From: Acanthacorydalis orientalis
Lineage: Eukaryota > Arthropoda > Insecta > Megaloptera > Corydalidae
Assembly: GCA_034766995.1 (NCBI GenBank)
Contig: CM068320.1
Coordinates: 18,830,812 to 18,894,811 of the forward strand
Direction: 5' to 3'
DNA length: 64,000 nucleotides
A model generated the notes under the pieces. It did no database searches. It saw only the letters and a program-made list of their open reading frames with translations, and was not told where the DNA came from. This document shows, one piece after another, positions 13,705-26,071 of this stretch. The stretch's first letter is position 1. Each line of letters begins with the position of its first letter. The translations under genes were made by a program, and so were the position numbers.

Positions 13705-16660
13705 ATATATGTATATATATGTACATATGTATATATCACGATAATTCATTTATAAGTTTTCAAGTAATGTTGAAACTTAGCCCCTCTGAGACGTCCTTAA
13801 GAACGGCTTTGTTAACTAAGTAGATAAATTCATTTATTATATTTACAATTGTATTCTCAAAATAACTATTATAAATATATATTAACAAATTAACAAATTT
13901 TCCATATGTTAAAATTAATTCAAAATTATTATGCCACTAAATTTAAGATAAATAGTTGTAAATAATGATAGAATTTAAAATTGATAACAAATAATACACA
14001 TTTGAAAATAAATCCATACCAAGTATATTTGGATATAAATCAGATCAGTAAAATTATTCATTGTCTGTTATGAATATAGAAACATACACAGAATATATAT
14101 ATGTATACAAATTCATAAACAAATTGATTCTTTTCCGATTTCCCCATACAATATATAAATATATAATTAAATAGAAATATTTCTGACCCGATCTGTCTCA
14201 TATTTAAAATTAACTCTATTGCCATAAAACTATAAATTTATTCGAAAAAGCTTCTTATTATAAAGAATATTTAACCAGATCGCTGAACTTTAGATAATAT
14301 AATCATTGTTTTATTTGTTTGGAAATACTTTGAAATCTAATAATTATTATTATTTAATTTATAGTTAGTTCAAAGTTCTGTTAATTATATTAATTTTTTA
14401 AAATACGAAATTTAAATTTCAAATACAGGCAAGAAGACAATTAAAACTAAATTATCTGAAGATGACAAATTAAAATCGTCCGCAACAAAAATTCATTCTA
14501 TAGTGACTTCAAAGATAACAGGGCAAAATGTACTCTTAAATGTACTCTGCACTTTATACAACTTAAATACTTTTTACACACAAAATAAAACACTTTTTAT
14601 GTAATTTCATTTTATATATAAAAATCATTCAAATATGCTCAATTAAAATATAACATTTAAAAATGAAATACATTCGGCGTGATATTTTACACATTTGAAT
14701 ACTTACATTTATAACATAATAAATGAAATAATATTTTTATTTCGTTTCAATTTATCTTGCATTTTTTTATATTTTGTTAATGTAACGTGTATAAAGTTAA
14801 TCACAGTTTCGCAAATATTACTGGAGGCAAAACTATTAATTAATAAATAAACGAGTATGTACGTCGATTTTTAAGAACTATAATTATTGAAAAGAAATGT
14901 TATAAATCGAAAAGAAATACATGAATATAACTAGTTTAAAAAAAATGATTTACGAACACATATATTTTCAAATATTCATCTGTCTATCACTGTATTACGT
15001 TGCGTTTTAGAGACTTTATATCATAAATTCAGTATCCTTAACTGGTTATTAATATTATGTATGTTGCGAAATTATATGTTTCACGTATAATTTAATTTTG
15101 ACAAAGTCAAATCTTTAGTTCGTCCAGAGGCTATTCATAATTTCTAAAACGGCATAGATAACAATTAAGTAAAATGAATAATATAAATAAAACTTTCTGC
15201 TGACATGAAGAAATAATGCGCTTAAATCATAATTACAATTTGAATTTCATTTATATTCAAATAGCTTATATATATATATATATATATATCAACTACAATT
15301 ACAGTTCTTAACAAGAAAATCTTATGTAAGATAAATTTCGTAGATGTATCTGTGCAATTACAGATATCCTGACTAACAATTTGCACATAATGGGAGCTAC
15401 CAATTTCCATTGCGAAGGCTCATATTGACTTTCGAGTCATTTTACTATGGCCATTATGCCCTCAGTCTACTGTCTATATATATACCGCACACGAGGCTAT
15501 ATCCACATATCATAACGTTCAAACTTTCCAAGCAGGTATACAACACACTATGGTTGAATCCATATTCAAACTCGTACATAAACACACATACAAAAATATG
15601 CTCATCTAGGATACTGGCAATATTCAGCACGTACAAAATAACTGGTAGTAAAAAAATAAAGAAAGAACACAAGTGTTTTTCATATCTAATATAATTTAAT
15701 ATCTCTCTTTAATATCAGAATGTAATATCAAATGATAGTAAGCGATCGGTTGGATATGATTTTACAGTTAATGCCATTTCCCGAGTTCTAGGTGGAATTA
15801 TTAATGAGATCCGCTTAATACTTGAATGTATAAATGCATATTTTATGTAAATTACGATAGAGCTCGTTAGTAAGACAATATTCGATATTGAGAATAATTA
15901 AACTATTTTTTAATCGCCGTTATCTAATAATAAAAAGGATTATTATTTCATAATAATACATTATTAACATAATTATTATCATTTAAATCCTTTTCACGAA
16001 TTCGTATTTTTTATTAGGTAAAAATAAACTATTAAAATATTGTTATACAAGTAAAATACAGATAAAAAATGCACACTTATAAAAATATATACATTTAAAC
16101 TTTATTAAACCATTATCGTCAAATCAAAAAACAGATATAATAACAAGTAAAATAATTTCGTAACTAACAAATGCTTTAATGATTTAATTAATTTTATTTC
16201 ATAAACAAGTATAAATTATTTTATTTCCACTCTACACTTTATCTTTTTTATATAAATCGTTCTTAAATATGTTTAGATCACCTAAAATGTTTTTTTAAAT
16301 AATTTATTATAAATTTAATTGTGTTTTCAGCTACTATTGAATACTGATAACTACAAAAAAAAAAAAAAAAAAACACTACATGATTATTTTTATTAAAAAG
16401 ATAATTGGGTTTTTCATGGAAAATCATATATGCCGGTAGCTGGAATTTTGTCATAATGTGTTAACTACTCATTTGCTATCATTCCAAAATACTTGCTTCA
16501 GTAACAGATGTTTTGTTTCTGCAAACAAACAATTTCTTAGAACTGTAGAGAATCAATCTCCCCCGATAAAAGAAGACATATGTGCTAAAACTGAGTTAAT
16601 TACATGTCAAACAGTCCCAACCTTAAAGAATTTTCTGTATGATTTCTTTCTTAATACTTT
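13560..16660. other. AT-rich spacer with one unassigned patch
   Basis: Mostly AT-rich spacer with a TA tract at 13669-13736 and a short one at 15267-15290. A 19-A run sits at 16355-16373. A patch at about 15340-15690 is less AT-rich and open on both strands (about 94 codons plus, 72 codons minus), but neither translation resembles a family I know, so I call no gene. Confidence 0.5.
13669..13736. repeat. (TA)n microsatellite with TG variants
   Basis: TA tract whose right half carries regularly spaced TG/GTA variants and one ACA. Confidence 0.93.
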
Positions 16661-16669
16661 TTTTACGTA

Positions 16670-16729
16670 CATACACACAAATAAACATACACACACATAC
16701 ACACATACAGATATATATATATATATACA

Positions 16730-16804
<75 letters not shown>
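16670..16804. repeat. (CA)n-(TA)n compound microsatellite abutting an RTE end
   Basis: CA-type units from about 16670 pass into TA that ends at 16804. The TA directly touches the 3' end of the minus-strand RTE relic, through a short CAG-triplet run. Confidence 0.95.
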
Positions 16805-16807
<3 letters not shown>

Positions 16808-17852
16808 CAGCAGCAGCCTCTTTCAATCCAATGCTGAATAAAAGCCTCTCATGATTTTCCATTTTGTACGATTGAATATCTCTCTTTTGCACTGATTTCC
16901 AATATTTTGTTTTAACTTGCTTATCCCACCTATTCATTTGGTCTCTATCTTAGTCTTTTTATACTCCTTGGTTTTCAGTTAACAATTTTTGTCGTCCATC
17001 GGTGGTCTTCTCTACTTGCAACATGCTCCGCCCATTTCCATCTCAGACTCTTCACTTTTTTTATTACATCTGCGACTCCTGTCTATTTTTGTATCAATTC
17101 TATTCTTTTCCTATCTTTTCTTGTTATTTCTAACATGCCTCTTTTCATACTTCTCTGTGTTTGGAGTCTGGTTGATTTTGTCATTAAGCACCCATATTTC
17201 ACTGCTGTAGGTAACGACTGGTAGTATACATTGATGTAATACTCTTCAAACAGTGTGGGATGATTGATTTAAATATTGATGCGTTTCGTCCAAATGAGCT
17301 CTACCTCATTTTTATTCTTCTATTTATTTTTTCAATAAATGCTCCATCTTTGTTGATAAGTTGGTCTAGATAGACATACTTCGTAACCTCTTCTATTTCT
17401 GTTTCTTATATTTCAATTTTCTTCGGGCAGACAAACGAACTGAACAACGCTTTTGTTTTTGCGTAGTTCGTGTCTAAATCAATTTTTTGACTAGTATCAT
17501 ATTATTCTTCTGACTTCTTTTGTAGCTTTTCCAGAGTACTTGCGAAGATAACGAAATCAGTGAACCGGAGGTGACTTAATCTTTCACCTTTTATTTCGAT
17601 TCTTTTGTCCTCCCAGTCGAGAGATTTGAATACTTCTTCTAAGGCTGCAGTAAATAATTTCGGAAAAATTGTATCTCCCTGTCTTATAATTTGCTCGATT
17701 TTTATCTCTTTTGTTTCTTCTTGTAACTTTACTGTCAATGTTGCATTTTTGTAGACGTTATCTAGCAACTTGATTTACACGTCTTCTATGCACTGGTTGT
17801 TCAATGCAGATATGATCGATGATGTGATCATGCAATATATAATCATAGTTGC

Positions 17853-17856
<4 letters not shown>
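16805..17856 (-). pseudogene. RTE/BovB-type LINE reverse transcriptase fragment (dead)
   Basis: This is the C-terminal part of a non-LTR retrotransposon reverse transcriptase, which in life copies element RNA into DNA at a nick. Read on the minus strand from about 17850, it gives ALNNQCIEDV, then LLDNVYKNATLTVKL, then a RQGDT...LFTAALEEVFKSLDW block and IEIKGERLSHLRF. This is the order typical of RTE elements annotated as craniofacial-development-protein-2-like. The catalytic FADD box reads FTDF, so the polymerase is dead. Further down, QLINKDGAFIEKINRRIKMR and a QCILPV-like region are visible, broken by stops and frameshifts. The 5' part (endonuclease, RT start) is missing. The family's usual 3' simple-repeat tail is represented by a CAG/CTG run at about 16805-16818 that passes straight into TA. 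An intact element would be about 3 kb; this is about 1.05 kb. The RTE assignment rests on residue order and is fairly secure. Confidence 0.8.

Positions 17857-17885
<29 letters not shown>
17855..17885. repeat. (TA)n microsatellite at the 5' truncation of the RTE
   Basis: A short TA tract that touches the truncated upstream edge of the RTE relic. Confidence 0.9.
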
Positions 17886-17888
<3 letters not shown>

Positions 17889-19305
17889 GGATCTGTATGT
17901 GTATAATAGTGATTTTGAAATGTCAAGATCAAAGACTGTCATGAATTCAACATAATTTCTTTTTAATGGAAATAGCAGATCATAAATTAATCTTTTAAAT
18001 GTACATTCAGAATATGTTTCCAAAAATACCACATCTCAACAGCAATGAATAAGTTTGTTAATAATACATTGACTCTTTTAGTTTAAACTGAATGAAAAAA
18101 CGATTGTGACAGTATTTTAAAATGAAATTCTATTTTCTATCTAAGAAAAATATACACTTAATACGTTATTAATAATAACATTTAAAAAAACATGACATAT
18201 TCATCAAACACAAATTTGACAGAATGAAAACAATTAATCACAAACATCTTACAAACTTAACACTTAATATTTAAAATAGAATATTGAAATCTGTATGCTT
18301 TGAAATAATCTCACAAAAAACATCTGTTCATTTTAAATACATATATTTTGTTCAGAAGTTTCTTGTTTATCATTTACATAAAATTGAACTATTTTAAATA
18401 TATTTATCAAAAAAAAACTTTAATTATATCTGATAACAAGCAAATTTCATTACAAATATGACACGAATATGCAATTTACTAACAAATTTATAAAATATAA
18501 TAATTTCAATTAAGATTTTTTCTTATGCCCTTAATAATCAAATAAAATATAAACAGAAAATATACACCGATCATCATGACTAAAATTAGAAAATATAAAT
18601 AACCATCTATTATTCTAACTTTGCAACAAATGCTACAATACATTTAAATCAATAATGAATTTATCTGTCAATTCTTTTATTATGTAAAATTTTATTTTCA
18701 ATAAAAAATAAATATTTAAGCTCATATAATATGCAACTTGCAATTTTATTCATCAAAATACACTTGATTGCTACAAATTCTATAAAAATAATAAATAGAC
18801 TACATAAACACATTAAGAATATAACATTACTTCGCATTACTAAAAACCATACTAATAAAAAAATTTAACCAGATATTTTTTATGATACGCATTTTCGAAA
18901 ATTATTTTTTGAAAATTTAAAAACAGAAAACTCACCAATTTGTTTTTCTAATAAAATAAATAATTTGAAAGAATGTCCATTTTCTATTTAATAATATATA
19001 ATAAAACATTATTCTTGAAGAGACTGGTACACAAAAAAAATTATTAGATTAACTAATTTACTAATATTTAGAAACTTGCATCTTTAATTCAGCATATTGC
19101 ACATTCTACTTCTTCTATGCAAAATAAAATGAATACTATGTTCAGAAATTGTTATAAATATTTTAAAATTTAATATAACTACATAGTTGCTACTAATAAA
19201 TTTATATGATAAATTGTTCAAATAAAGAGAGTGTTGTCATAAAATTGAGCTACCTGCAGTTTTTTGTGCGTAGAAAAGTTGTTTGGCATAGCAGAGTTCT
19301 TTCAT

Positions 19306-19309
<4 letters not shown>

Positions 19310-19349
<40 letters not shown>

Positions 19350-19420
19350 CACCCGGACACACACACTCACACATATATATATATATATATGTGTGTATGT
19401 ATGAGAGAGAGAGAGAGATT
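19310..19420. repeat. TA / CA / TA / GA compound microsatellite
   Basis: TA (19310-19341), CA-rich (19342-19372), TA (19373-19390), GTGTATGTAT and (GA)n to about 19419 follow each other. Confidence 0.93.
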
Positions 19421-19534
19421 AGTATCATCTTCATATTCAGCATTTCACGATTCACTGCTATATGACTGTCTTCTAAATCATTCTGTTTTTCCGTAAACAA
19501 TCCAATACTTCTTTCTTTCATATGTTTCGAATTC

Positions 19535-19541
<7 letters not shown>

Positions 19542-19600
<59 letters not shown>

Positions 19601-19616
19601 AGAGAGAGAGAGAGAA
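19542..19616. repeat. (TA)n-(GA)n compound microsatellite
   Basis: TA to about 19597, then AGA/GA repeats to about 19615. Confidence 0.95.
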
Positions 19617-19864
19617 CTGTTATTGACGGTTACGTCAATTAAAATTAACATATCCCCACGCATATTCTTATATACATTTTTCAAATGTTGGCGTGAACGT
19701 CAAATTATTACTTTAATATAAAATATACATTGTTATACCAATATTTATGTACGTACATAAAAAAGTTTATTCGAAATTGGAGCCATTAAATTGGTAAGAC
19801 CTTGAAATTCATCTCTTTCTTCAATTTGTCTATGTATTTGTATTAAAATGTGTGATTATATACA

Positions 19865-19868
<4 letters not shown>

Positions 19869-19931
<63 letters not shown>
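19869..19931. repeat. (TG)-(TA)n microsatellite
   Basis: A short TGTG start leads into about 55 bp of TA. Confidence 0.95.
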
Positions 19932-19933
<2 letters not shown>

Positions 19934-21143
19934 TAGTGCATGCGTGAATATGTAATTATATATATTCAAAATATAATGTACATAACCCGCTGACTGCAAA
20001 TGTAAATCGTTAACAATTTATTATAAAAGAGACATCTTTAAATACAATCGAATATTACATATAATAACTTGTATGACTATTAACTGTTTGCTTTAACATA
20101 AACTACGACATAATATAGTAATAAATAATGCAGTTAATGCAGAAACAGTAATATATTATAAAGAGGTACATGTAAAATTGTATACTTATAGGTGTGTTAA
20201 CATTGTTAGAAATGGTTTTATACGTTTTATCTCAATTGTATTTCGTCTCAGAATGAACGATAAAGAATATATAAGCATTCAACATGTTTCAGTTCAGTAG
20301 GAAAATGCTAGTTTAATAGATTTTAAAATTGAAAACTGGATATATTCAGAATTAGGTTTAATACTTAGAAATGTCTTATGAAGTATCAAAAATAATGGAA
20401 TGTAATTTAACATATTACCAAAGAGAAAGTAGTAATTTAAAAGAACGAGTGTTCCGAAGTTTACAAAGGAGAATCAATTAATTTTAACCATGTCTTAACA
20501 AATGTACAACAGTGTTAAATGTAGTACGTTTCACGGTAAAAACTGTAAACTATGTAATATTTTTTAATGATACAAAACCATTTAACCATTTTGGATTTAA
20601 AGTCAAATATAAATGTTAACATCTTTGAAGATAAATACATATCTAATTTTTTCTTTCTCTCTCTCTCTCTCTTAGCCATTTATATATAACTGTATTTACT
20701 GTCCTTTGTTATGAATTTATCCATTATGAACTAGGATGAAAAATCATGTTTATATTAAGCGTGCGTGAAATTGACTTATAAGAGTTCATCTAAATATTTA
20801 GTCTTATAGATAAAGTACATATACTTATTTAACTCATTCGTCACGGTATTTAAAAATTTACTTACATTTGATAAGGAACCTGAACAACCACAGATACAAT
20901 AATTTCTAATTTTGTTTTTATATCATAAATTATACATATTTTATCTAAAAATATCCAACATTCATACAAAAAATTGGTTATAATAATTATAATCTTACAA
21001 TATTACAATTTTCATTCCAAAAAAGGAATGTAAAATCTTTTAACAATGTGGAGTACAATACACGTGTACTACGTGTATTTATACTAATTAATAAAGTATA
21101 TTACGTCCTGTTGACGAAATGTAAATTCTATATACAAGTTATA

Positions 21144-21145
<2 letters not shown>

Positions 21146-21199
<54 letters not shown>

Positions 21200-21212
21200 C
21201 ACACACATACAC
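21146..21212. repeat. (TA)n-(CA)n microsatellite
   Basis: A TA tract followed by ACATACACACACATACAC. Confidence 0.93.
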
Positions 21213-21476
21213 TTTTACCTGAATAAATGTTTATGTTTACATGCGCACAGGTACATATTGTACAGTTAGAAAATTGCTTACTAGTTATTGCTCCAAAGTT
21301 TGCGATTTGAATTTTAATTAAGTCGAGTTATGAATATTAATAAATTACTTTTGATAATTTTCACAATTTTAGTTTTCATAAGTTTGCTTTGATAAATTAT
21401 ATTTATATTCAAATATAACAGTTCAGTTCACTAAATATTTGCATAAAAGTTTTAGTTTTTAATATTCTACATTATG

Positions 21477-22037
21477 TTAGGCTGGTAAAAAAAGTAATTT
21501 CGGTTATTGTGTTTTAAATTCTACCCTTATTTTTTTTTAATAAAAGTGTTTTTTCATCGCGCTCATATTAATATCATTTTAAAATGAATTTTTCGATCTG
21601 TATTTTAGTAACATTGACGTTGATTTTATTATTAATTTTGTTTGAAATTGGGCTACTGAATTAACGTTGGAAAAGAATCAAATAAGTTTTTTTTTGTATG
21701 AGTTCAAAACGGGTAGTAAAGCAGCAAAAACTGATTGTAAACTAAACGGTGCTTTTGGTGTGATTACTGTTAAAAAACGTACGATGCAATGGTGCTTCCA
21801 AAAAGTTCGACCTGTGGACGAAAGCCTTGAAGTTTAAGATCGCGAGTGTCTTTCTTCAGTTCATAACGACCAACTGAAGGCGTTAATTGAATGTGAACCG
21901 CGCACAACAATTCAAGAGCTTGCGCACAAGTTTGGTGTTAGTTATCCAACAGTTCTACACAACTTAAAGCAGCTATACGAGAAAAATGTATATGACTCTG
22001 AAGGTCATAAACCGCAATTCTTTTTCTAATAACCTAA
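21477..22037 (+). mobile_element. Internally deleted mariner element, copy 1
   Basis: The element starts TTAGGCTGGTAAAAAAAG and ends with the inverse of TTAGGTTATTAGAAAAAG. Both ends pass into a GCGG/TCGG-type TIR continuation typical of mariner transposons. It is about 560 bp long, against roughly 1.3 kb for a full mariner. The middle of the transposase, with all catalytic aspartates, has been lost, while the 5' part and the last part before the 3' TIR remain. Its non-coding leader and HTH region match, position for position, the minus-strand copy at 52889-53412, so the two are one family. TA dinucleotides lie at both edges (21478-21479 and 22035-22036), though the exact boundary within TTA is ambiguous. 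Confidence 0.82.
21667..22029 (+). pseudogene. Mariner transposase N-terminal (HTH) remnant
   Basis: Reads FFLYEFKTGSKAAKTDCKLN, then GAFGVITVKKRTMQWCFQK, then SSVHNDQLKALIECEPRTT and IQELAHKFGVSYPTVLHNLK. This is the paired-like double HTH that binds the terminal repeats in mariner transposases. The start codon position is TTG (21667-21669), where the sister copy has ATG. A stop interrupts the linker at SLEV*DRE. After LKQ the frame jumps to an EKNVYD...EGH segment near the 3' end, marking the internal deletion. There is no catalytic domain, so it cannot transpose. Confidence 0.78.
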
Positions 22038-22838
22038 TATATTTCTATATTATGTTTTTTATAAATACGTACTGACTAAAATACTTTTTAAATTAATAAT
22101 TCACATTTATACTTATAAAATACACATATGCAGTATTAATAAATTAAAATGATCAAAAAATCATTCACAAATGAGTATATCACTTCCCACAAGCAACATT
22201 TATTTTGTTCTAAAATGTTCAATAATTGATTATTATTCATTAAGATTATTGATTATGCGTATTTCAATTAAAACTGCTATATTTTTCAAAATGTTAATGC
22301 ATGAAAAAATATAACTTTTGTCTCCACAAACAGAAAAAATGTTGTGATTTTTGTGATTTGCGCGAAACAAAAAAAATTTTTGAAATTGATTTTTATTCGT
22401 AGAGTCAAAAACTATTATTGTAATTTAAAATTTTGTTAAAATAACAAAGGTCATCAAAACGTTATAATCAACAGATTACTTTGGCTAAATAGCTTCCTAA
22501 TTAATTAATTGATCTTATTTGATTTGTGGTTAATAATATAGTGTTTATAATCTGAACATTATATAATTAAAGTAATTGTATTCTTATACTATTTCGTTGC
22601 AAGAATACAGAAATAACAATAATAGTTCAAAATTGTCAGATCTATTTATATTGTATACAATAAAGTCTCCTTCATATATTAAAATAACTAAGAAAGCATA
22701 CTTTAGATGGTACATACGTTAATTATTAGTACTGATAAACAAAAATAAATATATAAGTATAGATATTATCATGCAAATTACGAAAATGAATTAAGTAATT
22801 TTATGAAAAAATGAAATTACCGTTTTTTAAACCATAAT

Positions 22839-22840
<2 letters not shown>

Positions 22841-22900
<60 letters not shown>
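22841..22900. repeat. (TA)n microsatellite
   Basis: TA with one TG variant near 22858. Confidence 0.93.
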
Positions 22901-22901
<1 letters not shown>

Positions 22902-23505
22902 CATTAACGATGAGGAAAAAGTTAATAATAATATACTAAGAAATTAAAAAAAAAATATTTCATATATGAAACAGACAAAAATCTACATTAGCAGAAATAT
23001 CAAAATATAATATGTAAAAATGCAAATGTTTTATACGTGATGAGAACATTAATTTTCGTTAACCAAAGTACTTATTCAATTAAAAAATATAAGTGTTACA
23101 AAAAATGAAATATAATTGTTTCAAACAAGCTTGACGAATATTAATCTGTTACTTGAAATTCTGTCATATCTACGTTCGATCACATAAAATGTCTATTAAG
23201 AAAATATTATTTTAACTACAAAATAAGCAATTAAAAAATAATTCGTTTAAAATAAATAAAAAAGTTTAAATTTAAAACTTATTTGTCACAACAGTACCAA
23301 TTTTATTGACATTATATATATATATTGAAACATATAATAAAAAAAATGATTCGTACATGAACCAACATTAATCCACACAATACAATTTATAAAATTAGTA
23401 ACATAAATTTTGTTCATAAATCTATAATCGCCATGTAAGTAATGATTGATTGACAATTACAGATTTTCATACAAAATAACATCCTCCTGATTTCTGTTTC
23501 CCTAC

Positions 23506-23510
<5 letters not shown>

Positions 23511-23567
<57 letters not shown>
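23511..23567. repeat. (TA)n microsatellite
   Basis: A pure TA tract of about 55 bp. Confidence 0.95.
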
Positions 23568-23570
<3 letters not shown>

Positions 23571-23784
23571 CAATATATTACTCAGCTGCCAAGTTTTACA
23601 GTTAATAAAAATGATTTTTATACGAACATAAAAAAACAATCAACTGTATATAAACATATTAGTAGAATGTTTGTCATTTTTTCGCTGAATATTAATTTAA
23701 AAGAATTGATATTTATTCCATATGGATAAAATAAATTGTATTATTTAACAATAATTTGTATAATTAATATAAAAAAGGTGCTAT

Positions 23785-23943
23785 TAAAAAGTAAGCTATA
23801 CATTTTTGGCGCTCTCACACTGTATATCATAAAAATGCGCAAGTAGGCATAAAACTGTTATAATTCTTATATCAAGACAACGGGTGCAAATAATGGCTTC
23901 CGCTCGAAATAGTTAGTGCTTTTTCTATATCGCTTACTTTTTA
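23785..23943. mobile_element. Candidate MITE with 12-bp terminal inverted repeats
   Basis: TAAAAAGTAAGC at 23785-23796 is the exact inverse of GCTTACTTTTTA at 23932-23943, enclosing 135 bp of comparatively complex sequence. If the outer TA is counted as target duplication, the TIR is AAAAGTAAGC, which suits a Tc1/mariner-type MITE. No transposase is encoded. The internal minus strand carries no readable protein. A chance inverted repeat is possible, but the contrast with the AT-rich flanks supports an insertion. Confidence 0.45.
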
Positions 23944-24852
23944 TTTTCGAGAAAATCAATAACAAATATATTAAGTATAATAAAAATGTTTATTTCGATA
24001 TTTTGAGAAGATATTTCAGAATTGAAATGATACAGTAAACAGCTTTATAAATAATTAAGTAATTATAATAAGAAATGTTTATAAGCAAACATTTAAACAT
24101 TTATTTCAACAAGTTTTAAATCGAAATTTTTAGTCATGATTATATTTTAAATACAAATAAATAATATAGACAATATCGAATTTTATTGTAAAAATATGAT
24201 ATTTCTTATATATGCAATAGAAATTAATTAGATTTTATTGTAAAGTAACTTTTTTTAAAAAAATAATGAATATTTTCATTACTAATAAAGACAAGCTGTC
24301 AATAATTAAGAAAGGAAAAAGTTCTTTCCCTGTATATATTAATATTTTTCAATACGTTCAAAAATTTGAATACACAGAAAAATGTCTTTTAGAATATAAT
24401 AAAGAATAAATTCATTAAAAAGATTCTAATTATGAATCTTTCATTACAGATGTGCACAATTTCATATAAAATGGCAATCAATACACACACTTGCTAAAAT
24501 TGTGAAACTCCACCAGAGAAAGTGGAAGAAAAAAACAGTCCGATAATAGAAGAAATCAATCTCTAAAAAAGAGACATTTTCACTTATAGGTAAGATTTAA
24601 TTTTTTTTTTAATGACCAAATCAATACAATTTTGTAGTTAAATGGACAAATTGAGTTGTGATTTTCATTTAATATAAATTTATTAAAAATGTACATAAAA
24701 AGTAAATATGCATAATATTATATACCACTGTTTTCTTAATATTTAATTAGAAAAATGAGATTAATATTGCTAAAGATATTTCTAAGTTTGGTAATTTTTG
24801 GTACTCATATAGTTATTAGTATTTAACAAAGTTCTTGTAATTATATTCCCAA

Positions 24853-24857
<5 letters not shown>

Positions 24858-24920
<63 letters not shown>
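24858..24920. repeat. (TA)n microsatellite
   Basis: A pure TA tract of about 63 bp. Confidence 0.95.
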
Positions 24921-24923
<3 letters not shown>

Positions 24924-25130
24924 ATACAATTTAGAACTCATTTGTTATTTTATAAAGTAAAATTTAAGAATAATTTATGATTGAAAAATTCCAGAACTAA
25001 CAAGAAATTATACAAGACAAATTAAGAACTGTGTTCATATTTAGTGTTAAGTATCATTATTGTATGTATGCATAACAGATGAGATAAACAAAAGGAATCC
25101 TTTTTACTTTATCTATAAAAACGTTTTTAC

Positions 25131-25166
25131 ACACACACAGATATATATATATACATATATATATAC

Positions 25167-25202
<36 letters not shown>
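25131..25202. repeat. (CA)-(TA)n microsatellite with CATA variants
   Basis: A short CA start, then TA blocks separated by CATA and AAATA. Confidence 0.9.
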
Positions 25203-25206
<4 letters not shown>

Positions 25207-26028
25207 TAAAATTCTTAAAATATATATCTCAAAAAACAATTCTCCTGTTACGAAATAAATACAGAAGCTGAATAAGTGTACTCAAAGTAAGTAAGTATTT
25301 TTTTCTACGCACAAAAATACTAAAGGCATTAAAATATTTGAGTACTAAAAATAAATAATGCGGCTTTATATAAGGACGTGAATGAAATATTAAAAATTCT
25401 TTAGAGCATTAAAACGATGCGACAAATGTTCGACCGAAACGTGAACAAAATCAACATATAATGAAGTTTGATTAAAAAGTATCAATCTCTCACTCACACT
25501 ATGAATGTTGTCAAGTTTTCGTTTAAATTTTATACCTTATTCAAGAGTGTGTTCGTCAGGTGGTCAGTATCTAGTGAAATTCAAAACGTTTGAAGAATAC
25601 AAAATTGTATAGAAAGCATTCTTTCTGTCTGTTGTTATGCGTCTTATAAGAATCTGTCCGTGTGCGCGCTTTTAATGAGCATGTGGGTTTTTTATGTAAA
25701 TTTTCTGAGATGTTTCCGTTTCATATATCAGCGCTATCAAGATATTGTAAAATATATATTTCAATAATTATGTGACTTGATTGATGATATATACACATGA
25801 AATGTTCAATATGTATTGGATATGTTCGTTATTAAATCTAATTTTATTGCAATTACGAATAAAATAAATAATAAAAAAAGTTTAGTACGATAAAAAATAA
25901 CAATAAAATACTATGAATGAAAAAACTTCTACAATAAAATATGTGAAATTCTAGATTTATTTAAATAACACAATTGATGAAGATTTTTTTACACTGACTA
26001 TCAAGATTATAAGAAAAAAACAATGTAG

Positions 26029-26071
26029 AATTCAGAAAACAAAACCCGCAATTATTTTCCTACCAACCTAA
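26029..26071. mobile_element. Lone mariner terminal fragment
   Basis: GAATTCAGAAAACAAAA, then CCGCAATTATTTTCCTACC, then AACCTAA. This matches almost base for base the right edge of the mariner at 53369-53412, that is, the 5' TIR of a minus-strand element. Nothing of the rest of an element is visible on its left, so it is a solo end left by truncation. Confidence 0.75.

Larger units (their letters stand above)
17886..21476. other. AT-rich spacer, no gene recognised
   Basis: Spacer with compound microsatellites, a (CT)n run at about 20648-20673, and no recognised coding or transposon sequence. Confidence 0.65.
22038..26028. other. AT-rich spacer, no gene recognised
   Basis: Spacer with TA tracts and one MITE-like element (listed separately). 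A patch at about 25380-25740 has more CG and TG content (for example ACGATGCGACAAATG) but no open frame I recognise. Confidence 0.6.
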
